Shown in pieces: positions 39,901-49,214 of a stretch of 64,000 nt of DNA. Position numbers and translations under genes: made by a program. The DNA is from Sphingobium sp. (lineage in GTDB: Bacteria > Pseudomonadota > Alphaproteobacteria > Sphingomonadales > Sphingomonadaceae). The number at the start of each line of letters is the position of its first letter. Within the stretch, counting starts at the first letter, position 1. The stretch spans positions 186,001-250,000 of the forward strand of contig JAGRES010000013.1 of NCBI GenBank assembly GCA_020446425.1. The letters run 5' to 3'. The notes beneath the pieces were generated by a model. The model did not search any database. It saw only the letters and a list, made by a program, of their open reading frames with translations, and was not told the origin of the DNA.

Positions 39901-42237
39901 ATGCCAAAAGACATAATGAACCGCCCTGTCCTGCTTGCCATCGGCGTAGCGCTGATATGGGGAATGCCTGCGCAGGCGCAGGAAGACAGCGCACCTGCCG
40001 CCAGTGCAGGTGACAGCAACGATATCATCGTTACCGCGCGCCGCCGTGAGGAATCTCTGCAGGATACGCCCATCGCGATCACAGCGGTCAGCGCAACCAT
40101 GCTGGAAAACAAGGCCTCCGTAAATATTGGCGATCTGCAAGGTGCTGCACCCGGACTGCTCATTACCCAGCAGAATTCCGGCGCTCAGGCAGCGAACATC
40201 TCGATCCGCGGACTGACCTATGCGGACATCGAGAAGTCACAGACCCCTACCGTCGGCGTGGTAGTCGATGGCATTACGATCGGCACCAACACCGGTCAGC
40301 TGCAGGACGCGTTCGACATCGCCCAGATCGAGGTGCTGCGCGGTCCGCAGGGTACGTTGTTCGGGGCTAATACGATTGGCGGCGTCATCAGCATCACCCG
40401 CACAAAGCCGACGATGGAACCGGGCGGCAAGGCCGAGTTCACATATGGCCGCTGGAACACATGGGCCGGCAAGGCGATCGTCAACTATGGCGATGGCGAC
40501 ACCTGGGGCGTCAAGCTGTTCTATTTCCACAATGAGACGGACGGTTTTTATCACAACGTCACCCGCAATACGAACGCTGGCTGGAGCAAAGGCGACACCT
40601 ATGGCGGCAGCCTGTTGTTCAAACCGGCGGGAAGCGGTTTCGACGCACAGCTGACCGTTGAAAATGTCGTCCAGAGCTTCGACCCGGTTGTGAGCAATAT
40701 CGCGAACAGCACCGAATTATTCTGTGCGTTCGAACCGGCGAACGAGTGCAACCGGAACACCCGCAAGGACCTCTACACGACGTTCGGCGACGCGGCCAAA
40801 AGCAAATATCGCGCGCCCGACGCAACGCTGCAGATGAATTATGACGCAGGTCCTGTGAAACTTACCTCGATCACCGGCTGGAGACATAGCCGCGAAAAGC
40901 AAACGCAGGATTTCGACGGCTCGTCGGTTGACCTCTATTATGTCGACCGCCGCCAGCACTACACGCAGTGGAGCCAGGAGCTGCGCGCATCCGGGAATAT
41001 GTTCGACGGCTTCGATTATGTTGTCGGCGGATATTATTTCAATTCGAAATATGATCTGACGCAATGGTCGCGCGTATTCGGGTTCAGCCCAACCGTGCCG
41101 CCCACGCTGTTCGACGCGAACGCGCAGCATGTCGAAGGAAAGACAGAGAGCTATGCGTTTTTCGGTGACTTCAACTGGGCCTTTGCCGACAAGTTCCGTC
41201 TCTCCTTCGGCGGCCGGTGGAGCCACGACAACAAGAAGCTGTGGAACGGCTTCGCACCGGGCGTGCTGGTCGATCCCGGCAATGTGTCGCGAAGCCAGTT
41301 TGCAGCAGTCGGGTCGGGTGACGCGAGCTTCAGCAAGTTCACGCCCAAAGTCGGAATCGACTATCGGCCGAACAGCGATACGATGCTCTATGCCAGCTGG
41401 TCGCGCGGCTATCGCTCCGGCGGTTTCAGCCCCCGCGCGGCAACCGCAGCCACGGCCAGTACGCCATTTCAACCGGAAACGGTCGATTCCTATGAAGTGG
41501 GTCTGAAGCTCGCGCTGCTCGATCGCAAGCTGGACATCAATCTTGCCGGCTACGTGTCCGACTATAAGGACATGCAGCAGAACCTGACAGTGCCGGGCGG
41601 TCCAACGGGCAACCAGACCATCACCGGCAACGTATCAGGCGGTGCGCTGATTAAAGGCATCGAGATGGACGGCACGCTGCGCATAACGCCCGAATTCACG
41701 ATCACTGCGTCCGCCGCTTACATGAAATCGCACTTCCGCAACTTCGTGACGTGCGGTGCCTATGTCGGAGGTCCGGTCGCGGTGAACAGCTGTGGTGCCG
41801 GTCTGGTTCCGTTCGATTATTCTGGGAATAATCTGATTTATGCGCCCAAGTTCACGGGGTCGATCAGCGGCAACTATTCCGTGCCGACGAGCTTCGGCAA
41901 AGTGACAGCCAATGTCGGCTGGCGGCACATCAGCCCCTATGACGAGCAGCTTTCCGCCGCTTCGTTAACGCCGGTAACCGATGGAATGGGTAGTGCCACC
42001 CTGATCATCGTCAACGGAAACGATCCGCGCGTGCGCACCACCACCCAGGATTTGGTGGACGCCAGCCTGACCGTGGACTTCACGCTGGGCAACACCGATG
42101 CCTATGTCCGCGTATTCGGCCGCAATCTGACGGATGAACGCACCACCACCCACGCCTTCACGGTTGCCGGATTGTGGTCTTTCGGCATGGCTCTCGAGCC
42201 GCGCACCTATGGAGCAACGATCGGCTTCAAATTCTAA
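39901..42237 (+). CDS. TonB-dependent outer membrane receptor
   Basis: A 778-residue receptor. ATG at 39901 lies 9 bases after GGAGGGG; ATG 39895 is an alternative. The signal peptide is MPKDIMNRPVLLAIGVALIW...AQAQ. The TonB box region is NDIIVTARRREESLQDTPIAI, the plug contains VVVDGITIGTNTGQLQDAFDI and VEVLRGPQGTLFGANTIGG, and the barrel ends in YGATIGFKF. It is the second of three receptors in the window and is divergent from the kinase/ACAD/GMC operon. It ends at a clear terminator. Probable uptake of the hydrophobic organic substrate. Confidence 0.93.
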   Translation: MPKDIMNRPVLLAIGVALIWGMPAQAQEDSAPAASAGDSNDIIVTARRREESLQDTPIAITAVSATMLENKASVNIGDLQGAAPGLLITQQNSGAQAANISIRGLTYADIEKSQTPTVGVVVDGITIGTNTGQLQDAFDIAQIEVLRGPQGTLFGANTIGGVISITRTKPTMEPGGKAEFTYGRWNTWAGKAIVNYGDGDTWGVKLFYFHNETDGFYHNVTRNTNAGWSKGDTYGGSLLFKPAGSGFDAQLTVENVVQSFDPVVSNIANSTELFCAFEPANECNRNTRKDLYTTFGDAAKSKYRAPDATLQMNYDAGPVKLTSITGWRHSREKQTQDFDGSSVDLYYVDRRQHYTQWSQELRASGNMFDGFDYVVGGYYFNSKYDLTQWSRVFGFSPTVPPTLFDANAQHVEGKTESYAFFGDFNWAFADKFRLSFGGRWSHDNKKLWNGFAPGVLVDPGNVSRSQFAAVGSGDASFSKFTPKVGIDYRPNSDTMLYASWSRGYRSGGFSPRAATAATASTPFQPETVDSYEVGLKLALLDRKLDINLAGYVSDYKDMQQNLTVPGGPTGNQTITGNVSGGALIKGIEMDGTLRITPEFTITASAAYMKSHFRNFVTCGAYVGGPVAVNSCGAGLVPFDYSGNNLIYAPKFTGSISGNYSVPTSFGKVTANVGWRHISPYDEQLSAASLTPVTDGMGSATLIIVNGNDPRVRTTTQDLVDASLTVDFTLGNTDAYVRVFGRNLTDERTTTHAFTVAGLWSFGMALEPRTYGATIGFKF

Positions 42238-42257
42238 AATCCCAAAGGGCGCAAAAG

Positions 42258-42290
42258 AAGGGCCGGAGCATCGCTGCTCCGGCCCTTTTT
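42258..42290 (+). terminator. rho-independent terminator
   Basis: AAGGGCCGGAGCA (42258-42270) and TGCTCCGGCCCTT (42275-42287) form a perfect 13-base stem with a TCGC tetraloop, followed by a T-run. It terminates the TonB receptor gene. Confidence 0.85.
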
Positions 42291-42311
42291 ATCTGTAGCC
42301 CACTCACGCAC

Positions 42312-42338
42312 AAAAAAGGCGGCCCATGGCCGCCTTTT
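42312..42338 (-). terminator. bidirectional rho-independent terminator
   Basis: AAAAGGCGGCC (42314-42324) pairs with GGCCGCCTTTT (42328-42338) with flanking A and T runs on both sides, so it serves the minus-strand Rieske gene at 42368 and backs up the plus-strand terminator. Confidence 0.8.
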
Positions 42339-42367
42339 CCTCCTCTTAAGGCTACAGGGTTCGCCCG

Positions 42368-43783
42368 CTAGAGCTTACCCTCGATATATTTGGCCAGCGT
42401 ATTCTGGAACTGGCGGATCTGGATTTCCTGATAATTGGCCAGTTCGACTCTGCCGTTGAGCGAGGCCTTGAGGCCTGTCTGGACATAGGGAAGATTGTCC
42501 ATGTCCTGCTCGAACACATCCCCCAAAATGCCGAGTTCCGGCGCTTCGGTCCATTTCTGGTCAAGGCCGAGAAACTTCATCGGCGGACATTTGGGCGCCT
42601 GCTGCCCCGGCGGCACGCGGGTAAGGATGCGCACCTCCATCAGGCAGTGGTCGGCATCATGCCACGGACGCCAGCGATAGACGACATTGGGCTGAAACCC
42701 GGCCCAGGGGCTGAAATTCGGGAAAACATCATAGAGGATCGCATCCATCATCTCTGCGTCCGACGCAAAGCTGACATCATGACCAAACATTTGCGTCGTG
42801 GTTTCGCGCAGCGAAGCGCCAAGCGCGGCGCGCGCGGTCATGCCTTCAGGCACCTGAACATTATAACCGCCTCCAGCGCTTTCATCGTCATAATTATCCG
42901 ATGACCGGCCATTATATTTGACGAACTCATCGACGATCCATTGCTGTTCCTTGCCTTGCGCGTCGATGTGCGGAGACATGGTGCCAAACGGCGTCAGCGT
43001 CATGTTCACCCAGTCACCATAAATATTGTAGAGCGAGTTGGCATCGCCGGTGAAAGGCAAAAGCTGCGGATGGGTCACGACCGTGTGCCAGCTCTCCATG
43101 AAAGCTTCCATCACGACCTTCCAGTTGGCCGGCACCACCTTGCCCACCCACATCGCCGTGGTGCATTCTTCATGCTTCCAGCGCTGGAAATGCTCGGGCA
43201 TGGGCGCGAGATATTCCTCAAGACTTGGCCCATCCTCGCTCTCGCGGATGAAGATATAGCCGCCCCAGCGTCCGACCTTGATTTCGGGCAGGCTCATTTT
43301 CTTCTCATCGAGATGCGAAAAGTCCCAGCGGCAGGGTATCTGCTTCAATGATCCGTCATTGTTCCAGGTGAAGCCATGGAATGGGCATTGCAGCTCAGCC
43401 GTCCAGCCATCCTCGGTCTTGAGCTTGCGCCCACGATGAAGACAGACATTGGCGAAGGCGCGCACGGAGCCGTCGTCCTGACGCATGAGGATGAAGGACC
43501 TGCCGACATTCTCGTAGACGACATAATCGCCCGGCTCCTGCAGCTCTTCTTCACGCGCGGCAAACTGCCATACGCGCGGCCACATTTTCTGCTTTTCCAG
43601 CTCGAAGAATTCTGGACTGGTATAGCGTTCCGCAGGAATAGGATCAGAACCGAGATTCTCATATTCATCGGTATAGAGAAATTCCGGAACCGGGTTGGTA
43701 TCCGCCATCGCCAGGTCACGCACAGACGTTCCCGGACAGCGCGCCAACGGTGCGCCTTTAATTTTCGGATCGCTTTCAGCCAT
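42368..43783 (-). CDS. Rieske non-haem iron oxygenase, alpha subunit
   Basis: A 471-residue alpha subunit. AGGAGG lies 6 bases before ATG 43783. Rieske ligands are C114-H116 (VCLHRG) and C133-H136 (CPFHGF). The iron site is AFMESWHTVVTHPQ with His233, His238 and bridging Glu230. Its closest relative in the window is the protein at 49215 (shared EPGDYxVYE, WDFxHxD, RWGGYIFI/HWGGFIFI). It follows the SDR at 43895 on the same strand, so hydroxylation may be coupled to alcohol oxidation. No beta subunit or reductase is adjacent. Ends at a bidirectional terminator. Confidence 0.92.
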   Translation of the reverse strand: MAESDPKIKGAPLARCPGTSVRDLAMADTNPVPEFLYTDEYENLGSDPIPAERYTSPEFFELEKQKMWPRVWQFAAREEELQEPGDYVVYENVGRSFILMRQDDGSVRAFANVCLHRGRKLKTEDGWTAELQCPFHGFTWNNDGSLKQIPCRWDFSHLDEKKMSLPEIKVGRWGGYIFIRESEDGPSLEEYLAPMPEHFQRWKHEECTTAMWVGKVVPANWKVVMEAFMESWHTVVTHPQLLPFTGDANSLYNIYGDWVNMTLTPFGTMSPHIDAQGKEQQWIVDEFVKYNGRSSDNYDDESAGGGYNVQVPEGMTARAALGASLRETTTQMFGHDVSFASDAEMMDAILYDVFPNFSPWAGFQPNVVYRWRPWHDADHCLMEVRILTRVPPGQQAPKCPPMKFLGLDQKWTEAPELGILGDVFEQDMDNLPYVQTGLKASLNGRVELANYQEIQIRQFQNTLAKYIEGKL

Positions 43784-43894
43784 TATCATCCTCCTGAGAC
43801 TTTTGCGCAGCCTGATCGCATACCGAGTCTCTTGCCGTGGACCATAACATCAGACGCAAAGAATTTGAACAATTGTTCAAGTATTTTTCGAGTG

Positions 43895-44662
43895 TCATTG
43901 CGCGACCATCCCGCCATCGACCACCAGTTCGGCACCGGTGACATATTTGGCATCGTCGGAAGCAAGAAACGCCACCATCGCGCCAATATCATCGGGCTCG
44001 CCCATCTTGCCCATCGGGATAGCTTCGACAATCTGGTCGAACACCTCCTTGTTGTCGGCAATCGCCACCTTCTGCATGTCGGTCCAGATCATGCCGGGGT
44101 GAATGGTGTTGACGCGAATGTTTTCGCGCGCGGTTTCCAGAGCGACCGTCTTGGAAAACAGGCGCACGCCAGCCTTGCTGGCCGCATAAGCCGCGGTTCC
44201 CGGGACACCGACCAGCCCGGCAACGGACGACATGTTGATGATCGAACCACCGGTCCCCTGTTTACGCATCTGATCCACCGCCGCCTTGGTGCCCATGTAA
44301 ACGCTGTCGAGGTTGACCGCGATCTGCTTGTTCCAGTCCGCCAGCGTCATATCGCTCATCGCACGCAGCACCGCGATGCCTGCGTTGTTGACCGCAATAT
44401 CGAGTTTTCCAAAGGCCGCGACAACCGCAGCAATGATATGGTTCCAGGCTGCCTCGTCGGTCACGTCATGCTGCGCAGCCTGTGCCGTGTAACCGGCTGC
44501 ACGCAAATCAGCCGCCCGGGCTTCCGCCGCCGCGCCGTCTAGGTCTGTCAGGAATATGCTTGCTCCCTGGCGCGCCAGGATCCGCGCTGCGGCAAATCCC
44601 AGCCCTCCCTCGGAAGCGGCGCCGGTCACCAGCGCTACCCTGCCATTCAGATCAATCATCAT
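43895..44662 (-). CDS. SDR family oxidoreductase
   Basis: A 255-residue SDR. Tandem ATGs at 44662/44659 are preceded by GGAGG about 10-14 bases upstream. Motifs are TGAASEGGLGFAAAR (variant glycine loop), NNAG, the catalytic Ser in INMSSVAG, YAASK and ELVVDGGM. First gene of a two-gene minus-strand unit with the Rieske oxygenase, 111 bases apart. It is likely to oxidise or reduce the product or substrate of that oxygenase. Confidence 0.87.
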   Translation of the reverse strand: MMIDLNGRVALVTGAASEGGLGFAAARILARQGASIFLTDLDGAAAEARAADLRAAGYTAQAAQHDVTDEAAWNHIIAAVVAAFGKLDIAVNNAGIAVLRAMSDMTLADWNKQIAVNLDSVYMGTKAAVDQMRKQGTGGSIINMSSVAGLVGVPGTAAYAASKAGVRLFSKTVALETARENIRVNTIHPGMIWTDMQKVAIADNKEVFDQIVEAIPMGKMGEPDDIGAMVAFLASDDAKYVTGAELVVDGGMVAQ

Positions 44663-44719
44663 ATTCCCTGCATCCTCCATATTCGGCGAATAGATTGCCA
44701 GCAGGAGCACCGAACACAA

Positions 44720-44729
44720 CTAGCGCTAG
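44720..44729. promoter_or_regulatory. perfect 10-base palindrome between divergent genes
   Basis: CTAGCGCTAG lies in the region between the divergent SDR (start 44662) and Rieske oxygenase (start 44842) genes. CTAG-containing palindromes are uncommon in high-GC proteobacterial DNA, so an operator role is possible. Confidence 0.3.
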
Positions 44730-44841
44730 TCAGAGTGCGCAGATTCTTCGCCAACCTATGACCAACATGAGTTTTGCGCTCTCTTGAACCAGTGTATCCA
44801 TGGGTCTGTACTCAACGGCATGTCTGCAAACAGGAGAGGTC

Positions 44842-46023
44842 ATGAGCGAGTATCACGACATCATCGGCCGCGAAGCCGAGAAGATGCTGGAATATGTTGA
44901 AACGGGCACCACCGACTCTGCCGAGTCCAGTTTCGAGGTTCCCGCCGCCGCCTATACCGACCCCGAAATTTTCGCGCGTGAGAAGTCGGAAATCTTCCTG
45001 AAAATGCCGTTGCTTGCCGCGCTGTCTGCGGAGATTCCCAACCCCGGCGATTACAAGGCGATGGAGCTTGTCGGCAAGCCAATACTGATTACCCGTAAGA
45101 GCGACGGAACCGTTGCCGCCATGTATAATGTCTGCACCCACAGAGGCATGATGCTCACGCCGGAAGGCCATGGCAGCAAGAAGCGTTTCTCCTGCCCCTA
45201 TCATGCCTGGACCTTTGGTAATGACGGAAAGCTGATCGGCGTCGCCGAGCCGCAGAAATTCGGTCCGATATGCAAGGAAGAACGCAACCTGACGGCCCTG
45301 CCGGTGGCTGAGGCAGGCGGGATCATATGGGTATGCCTCACGCAGGGCCTCGAATTCGATATCGAAAAGCATCTGGACGGCATGCTCGCCGATCTGGAAG
45401 TCTATGACCTTGCCTCCTGGCATTTCTGCGGTCAGCGCCGCATCTATGGCCCCAACTGGAAGATCGCCTATGACGGCTATCTGGAGGGCTATCATTTCGC
45501 AGCCGCGCATCCGGAGACCATCCATCCGCGCAGCTTCAGCAACATCATGCACTTCACCGCCTTCGGCCCGCACATGCGCGTGGGCTATCCGCAAAACCGG
45601 ATCAAGGAGGCGCTGGGCGCACTACCGCGAGAGACATGGGGGGAGCATGAAAATGAAGGCTATGACTTCGTGCGCACCATTTTCCCGAATGTGAGCATCT
45701 TCTTCGCGCCTGAAATCACACAGATCGCCCAGCTCATTCCCAGCGAAACGCCAGACAAGAACATCACCAACCTGATGTTCCTGCGGCGCGACCCGCCAAA
45801 AGACGACACCGATGCCGCAAGCATCGAAGGAATGATGGACTGGCTGCGCGATGTCGTAAATGATGAGGATTATGGTGTCGGCCTGCAGGTGCAGAAAGGT
45901 CTGGAGTCCGGTGCGGTCAAGTCCGTCATCTTTGGCCGTAACGAGCGCGGCAACCAGTATTTCCACAAATATGTCGATTACCTGCTGGGCGGTACCACCA
46001 ACGCGGCCCCGCCTGAACTGTAA
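44842..46023 (+). CDS. Rieske non-haem iron oxygenase, alpha subunit
   Basis: A 393-residue alpha subunit, the shortest of the five. ATG 44842 follows CAGGAGAGGTC. Rieske ligands are C98-H100 (VCTHRG) and C118-H121 (CPYHAW). The mononuclear iron site is YLEGYHFAAAHPE with His218, His223 and bridging Glu215. The C-terminus is short compared with the other four. It is a single-gene unit that ends at a strong terminator, divergent from the SDR/Rieske pair. Confidence 0.92.
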   Translation: MSEYHDIIGREAEKMLEYVETGTTDSAESSFEVPAAAYTDPEIFAREKSEIFLKMPLLAALSAEIPNPGDYKAMELVGKPILITRKSDGTVAAMYNVCTHRGMMLTPEGHGSKKRFSCPYHAWTFGNDGKLIGVAEPQKFGPICKEERNLTALPVAEAGGIIWVCLTQGLEFDIEKHLDGMLADLEVYDLASWHFCGQRRIYGPNWKIAYDGYLEGYHFAAAHPETIHPRSFSNIMHFTAFGPHMRVGYPQNRIKEALGALPRETWGEHENEGYDFVRTIFPNVSIFFAPEITQIAQLIPSETPDKNITNLMFLRRDPPKDDTDAASIEGMMDWLRDVVNDEDYGVGLQVQKGLESGAVKSVIFGRNERGNQYFHKYVDYLLGGTTNAAPPEL

Positions 46024-46058
46024 TTACACGTTCCGGAACCCTTGTTACTACCGGAGAC

Positions 46059-46087
46059 TGGAGGGGCGTTTGCCCCTCCATTTTTTT
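46059..46087 (+). terminator. rho-independent terminator
   Basis: TGGAGGGGC (46059-46067) and GCCCCTCCA (46072-46080) form a perfect stem with a GTTT loop, followed by seven T residues. It ends the Rieske gene at 44842 just before the convergent MDR gene. Confidence 0.88.
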
Positions 46088-46092
46088 GCCCG

Positions 46093-47124
46093 TTAAAGGG
46101 TTGAAACGCTCTCATTCAGACGCACGACCGTCTTGCCGGTGGTCACGCCCGACATCAGGTTGATGAAGGCGGAGGGCGTATTTTCGATACCGGTCGTCAC
46201 ATTTTCCAGCGCGATCAGCTCACCCGATTTGATCCAGCTGCCCAGCTGGGCCTCGGCTTCCTCAAGCATGTCCAGATGCTCATAGGCGAGAAAGCCTTTC
46301 ATCGTGATCCTGTGGACCAATACCTGCCACAAATTATGGATCGGGATCGGGTTATTCTGATCGTTATAATTTGCGACCATGCCGCACACCACAATACGCC
46401 CGAAATCGCTCATCAGCGGCAGCATGGTGTCGAGAATGGTGCCGCCGACATTATCGAAATAGAGATCGGTCCCATCCGGACAGGCCGCCTTGATGGCCGC
46501 CGCAAGATCGCCGGTATCCCGATAATTGATCGCCGCATCCAGACCAAAAGTGCCTGTAACCAGCTCCGCCTTGCTGGGCGATCCGACAATACCGACACTG
46601 CGGCACCCCGACAGCCTGGCGATCTGGCCGCCAACGCTGCCCACCGCTCCGGCAGCCGCGCTCATCACCACCGTATCGCCCGCCTTCATCTCGCCGATTT
46701 TCTTGAGGCCGATATACGCCGTGATACCCGACCAGCCGAGCGCCCCCATATAGGCCGTCAACGGTACGGTCGGGTCGACATGAACATTCTCGATCGCGAA
46801 GTTGGACGGGTTGAGGATCGAATATTCCTCCCAGCCCGCGAAACCACGACCATAATCGCCTTCCTTGAATGCGGAATTACGCGATTTGACCACACGTCCC
46901 AGCACCATCGTCGGGATCAAGCCGTCAATAGGAACGGCCGGCAAATAGCTGTCCTGAATATCATCCAGCATACCGCGTATGGCCGGGTCGATAGCGAACA
47001 CCTGATTCTCGATCAGAATCTCGCCGTCCTCCAGTTCACGCACCGGATTCTCCACCAGCTTGAAATTCTCAGGCGTGGGGACTCCCGACGGGCGTGAAGC
47101 GAGCACGATCTGACGGTTGATCAC
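46093..47124 (-). CDS. NADP-dependent MDR oxidoreductase (zinc-free)
   Basis: A 343-residue enoyl/enone reductase-like MDR protein: AIDPAIRGMLDD, VVMSAAAGAVGSVGGQIARLSGCRSVGIVG, FDNVGGTILDTMLP. It is a clear paralogue of the enzyme at 32467 and, like it, sits beside SnoaL-domain proteins. No zinc ligands are seen. Predicted NADPH-dependent reduction of an alpha,beta-unsaturated ketone. It lies 30 bases downstream of the double SnoaL gene. Confidence 0.86.
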   Translation of the reverse strand: MINRQIVLASRPSGVPTPENFKLVENPVRELEDGEILIENQVFAIDPAIRGMLDDIQDSYLPAVPIDGLIPTMVLGRVVKSRNSAFKEGDYGRGFAGWEEYSILNPSNFAIENVHVDPTVPLTAYMGALGWSGITAYIGLKKIGEMKAGDTVVMSAAAGAVGSVGGQIARLSGCRSVGIVGSPSKAELVTGTFGLDAAINYRDTGDLAAAIKAACPDGTDLYFDNVGGTILDTMLPLMSDFGRIVVCGMVANYNDQNNPIPIHNLWQVLVHRITMKGFLAYEHLDMLEEAEAQLGSWIKSGELIALENVTTGIENTPSAFINLMSGVTTGKTVVRLNESVSTL

Positions 47125-47154
47125 CTTATTTCTCCTATATGATATTCTGCGGTT

Positions 47155-48204
47155 TCAGCGGGGCCAGACCGCATAGACCGGGTCCTGGCTCCCGAAACAT
47201 CCTCGCGTGGTCAGGGATGCATAGAAACCGTCGCCTTCATACGTCGTGGGCTGTGTGCTGTTCCAATCCATCACAAAACTGCGGCTGGCGAATTTCCATA
47301 CGCCCCCGCGCCGCTCATAGCGGTCGACATATCTGCCGCCGGTCATGATATCGTTGCCGCCAGCTGTCATATGGGCGATGACATAATGCTCACCCACACC
47401 CGCATCGCCGTCAACCTCGACCCAGCTATTCGACGTCGAATGGAAACATCTGTCGAGATTGCTGGTGACGAAATCCACAATGGCGTCGGCAAATTCAACG
47501 CCATTTCCATTGGCGATACCGCACATCGCGGTCGCATCGTCATGGAACAATGTTCGCAGCAAGGCTGCGTCTCCCCTGTCGACACCACGGGCATAGGCAT
47601 GGACCAGGTCCATGATAGCGGCCCGGGAGAGAAGCCGGTCGACTTGCTCTTCAGCCATTGAAGCACTCCTCTTCTGCATATGTTGCGATGACGGCATCAG
47701 CTGATGATGATTGAGCAGCGCCGCTCCCGGATCCTGCGCGCCCTTGGAGCCCTGCGGCGCGAAGCCAGTGGAACCGGCGGGCGCTGCTGGCCTTGCAACG
47801 CTGCTTGGCGTGTTGGTGTTCGCATCCATCACATAGGTGCGGTGCGCGATTGCCCACTTCCCATCCACCAGCCTGTGCTGGTCGAGATACCGGCCCATAA
47901 CCAGCCGCTGAAGTTCGGGCTCCTCCACATATGCCAGCACATAGGATTCCGAAACCGCTCGGTCACCGTCGACATCAATCCACATGTTCGATGTCCGGTG
48001 CAAAGTCGATGGAGCGGCGGCCTGTGCCGTACTCAATATCTGCACCAGATCGCTCGCTGGCCCGGAAAAAAAGCCATAATCGACGGTCGCGTCTTCATGA
48101 TAGGCGCTGGCGAGCAAGGCCGCGTTCGCCCTGTCCACGCCCCGGCTGTGGCAGGCCAGCACATTGGCTATGGCGTCCCGAGCGGCCAGCGTCGCAATGC
48201 TCAT
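47155..48204 (-). CDS. double SnoaL-like protein (two NTF2-fold domains fused in frame)
   Basis: A 349-residue ORF with two complete SnoaL-like domains. Domain 1 (residues ~1-135 after MSIATL) has ARDAIANVLACHSRGVDRANAALLASAYHEDATVDYG. Domain 2, from internal Met at 47658, has RAAIMDLVHAYARGVDRGDAALLRTLFHDDATAMCG. GRYLDQHRLVDGKWAIAHRTYV and GRYVDRYERRGGVWKFASRSFV confirm the repeat. The linker has no stop, yet GAGGAG lies 7 bases before the internal ATG, a normal ribosome site. This looks like two tandem genes joined by loss of the first stop codon; both the fusion and a separate second protein may be made. Start 48204 is supported by GGGAGAG upstream. Confidence 0.82.
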   Translation of the reverse strand: MSIATLAARDAIANVLACHSRGVDRANAALLASAYHEDATVDYGFFSGPASDLVQILSTAQAAAPSTLHRTSNMWIDVDGDRAVSESYVLAYVEEPELQRLVMGRYLDQHRLVDGKWAIAHRTYVMDANTNTPSSVARPAAPAGSTGFAPQGSKGAQDPGAALLNHHQLMPSSQHMQKRSASMAEEQVDRLLSRAAIMDLVHAYARGVDRGDAALLRTLFHDDATAMCGIANGNGVEFADAIVDFVTSNLDRCFHSTSNSWVEVDGDAGVGEHYVIAHMTAGGNDIMTGGRYVDRYERRGGVWKFASRSFVMDWNSTQPTTYEGDGFYASLTTRGCFGSQDPVYAVWPR

Positions 48205-48288
48205 CCTCTGCTCTCTCCCATAGCCGCGCAGCGGATTGCACAAAGCATCCCTGCTTCCATGACTATGATAATAGGCCATTGCCTGCGC

Positions 48289-48304
48289 ACTGCGGACTAG
48301 CAGT
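48289..48304. promoter_or_regulatory. ACTGC-N6-GCAGT dyad between tetR-type and double SnoaL genes
   Basis: A perfect 5-base inverted repeat with a 6-base spacer lies 85 bases upstream of the double SnoaL start and downstream of the TetR stop. It is a candidate operator; the binding protein is unknown. Confidence 0.3.
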
Positions 48305-48354
48305 TTGCACAGGACATAGGGAGATCGACTATGGTGATGGCGCTTGGATGTCGC

Positions 48355-49026
48355 TCAACCCTGAGGCAGGTCACCGCGATGCACCTGGCACACCGTTTCC
48401 GTAATCAGGTCGTAAACCGCCTGAACCCGGCCGCCCGAACCGAAAGCATCCCGATTGAGCAAAAGGCCGAGATGTGCGGACATCACAAAATCGCTGACCA
48501 GCTGGAGCTTTTCCAGCCGCTCGCGCCATTGCGGAAAGTTGCGCACCATTTCATCATGCCAGATACGGTCGAACCTCTCGGACAAAGGCATGAATATATT
48601 GCGAAGCTGATCGTCGGTGCGCGCCGCGATGGCGATTTCGAAATAGGCGGCATATTCCCGCGTCTGCACGCTTTCCCAATGAAGTTCCGTCGCTTTACGA
48701 ACGAAATCCACCTCGTCGCTCAACACCTCGAAATAGTCCGTGATGAAACGGTCCATGCGCTTGTAGAAAAGATATTCGGTAAGCGCCTCGACAAGCTGCG
48801 CCCGTTCCGAAAAATGATGATGCAATGCGCCCCGCGATACGCCGGAGCGCATACAGACGTCGGGTATCGACATGCCCGCATATCCATTCTCGACAAGTGA
48901 ATCGATAGCGGCCTCAAAAATCCGCAGACGGGTCTGGCCGCTCTTTTGCTGCTGCCATTTTGCATCATCGGCAGCAAGGCTGCCGGGCCGCATCTTTTTC
49001 AGCAGTTTCTGCCTTATTTCCTGCAT
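48355..49026 (-). CDS. TetR family transcriptional regulator
   Basis: A 223-residue repressor with the N-terminal HTH RLRIFEAAIDSLVENGYAGMSIPDVCMRSGVSRGALHHHFSERAQLVEALTEYLF and an all-helical ligand domain. It is divergent from the Rieske oxygenase gene at 49215 (188-base intergenic region) and upstream of the double SnoaL/MDR genes on its own strand, so it could control either or both. Ligand unknown. Confidence 0.86.
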   Translation of the reverse strand: MQEIRQKLLKKMRPGSLAADDAKWQQQKSGQTRLRIFEAAIDSLVENGYAGMSIPDVCMRSGVSRGALHHHFSERAQLVEALTEYLFYKRMDRFITDYFEVLSDEVDFVRKATELHWESVQTREYAAYFEIAIAARTDDQLRNIFMPLSERFDRIWHDEMVRNFPQWRERLEKLQLVSDFVMSAHLGLLLNRDAFGSGGRVQAVYDLITETVCQVHRGDLPQG

Positions 49027-49092
49027 CCACCCTCATTCCATCACGCTCGGCTCAGCATGGAAATTGTGTCCGAGTCGTATCCGAAAGCCACC

Positions 49093-49108
49093 CTATCCAA
49101 AGTCTTAG
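49093..49108. promoter_or_regulatory. degenerate dyad resembling the lux-box-like set
   Basis: CTATCCAAAGTCTTAG has CTA-N10-TAG symmetry and matches the 10306 element at 10 of 16 positions. It lies between the TetR gene and the Rieske gene at 49215. Weak; could be chance. Confidence 0.2.
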
Positions 49109-49214
49109 TTTCGGCACCATAGCCAATATCGCATAAAACAGGCATCGCGTCCTGTTATTTGTGCGCAGCGCAATTGTCAGGGCCGCCGAACAGACCAGAA
49201 TTCAGGAGGGTGCA

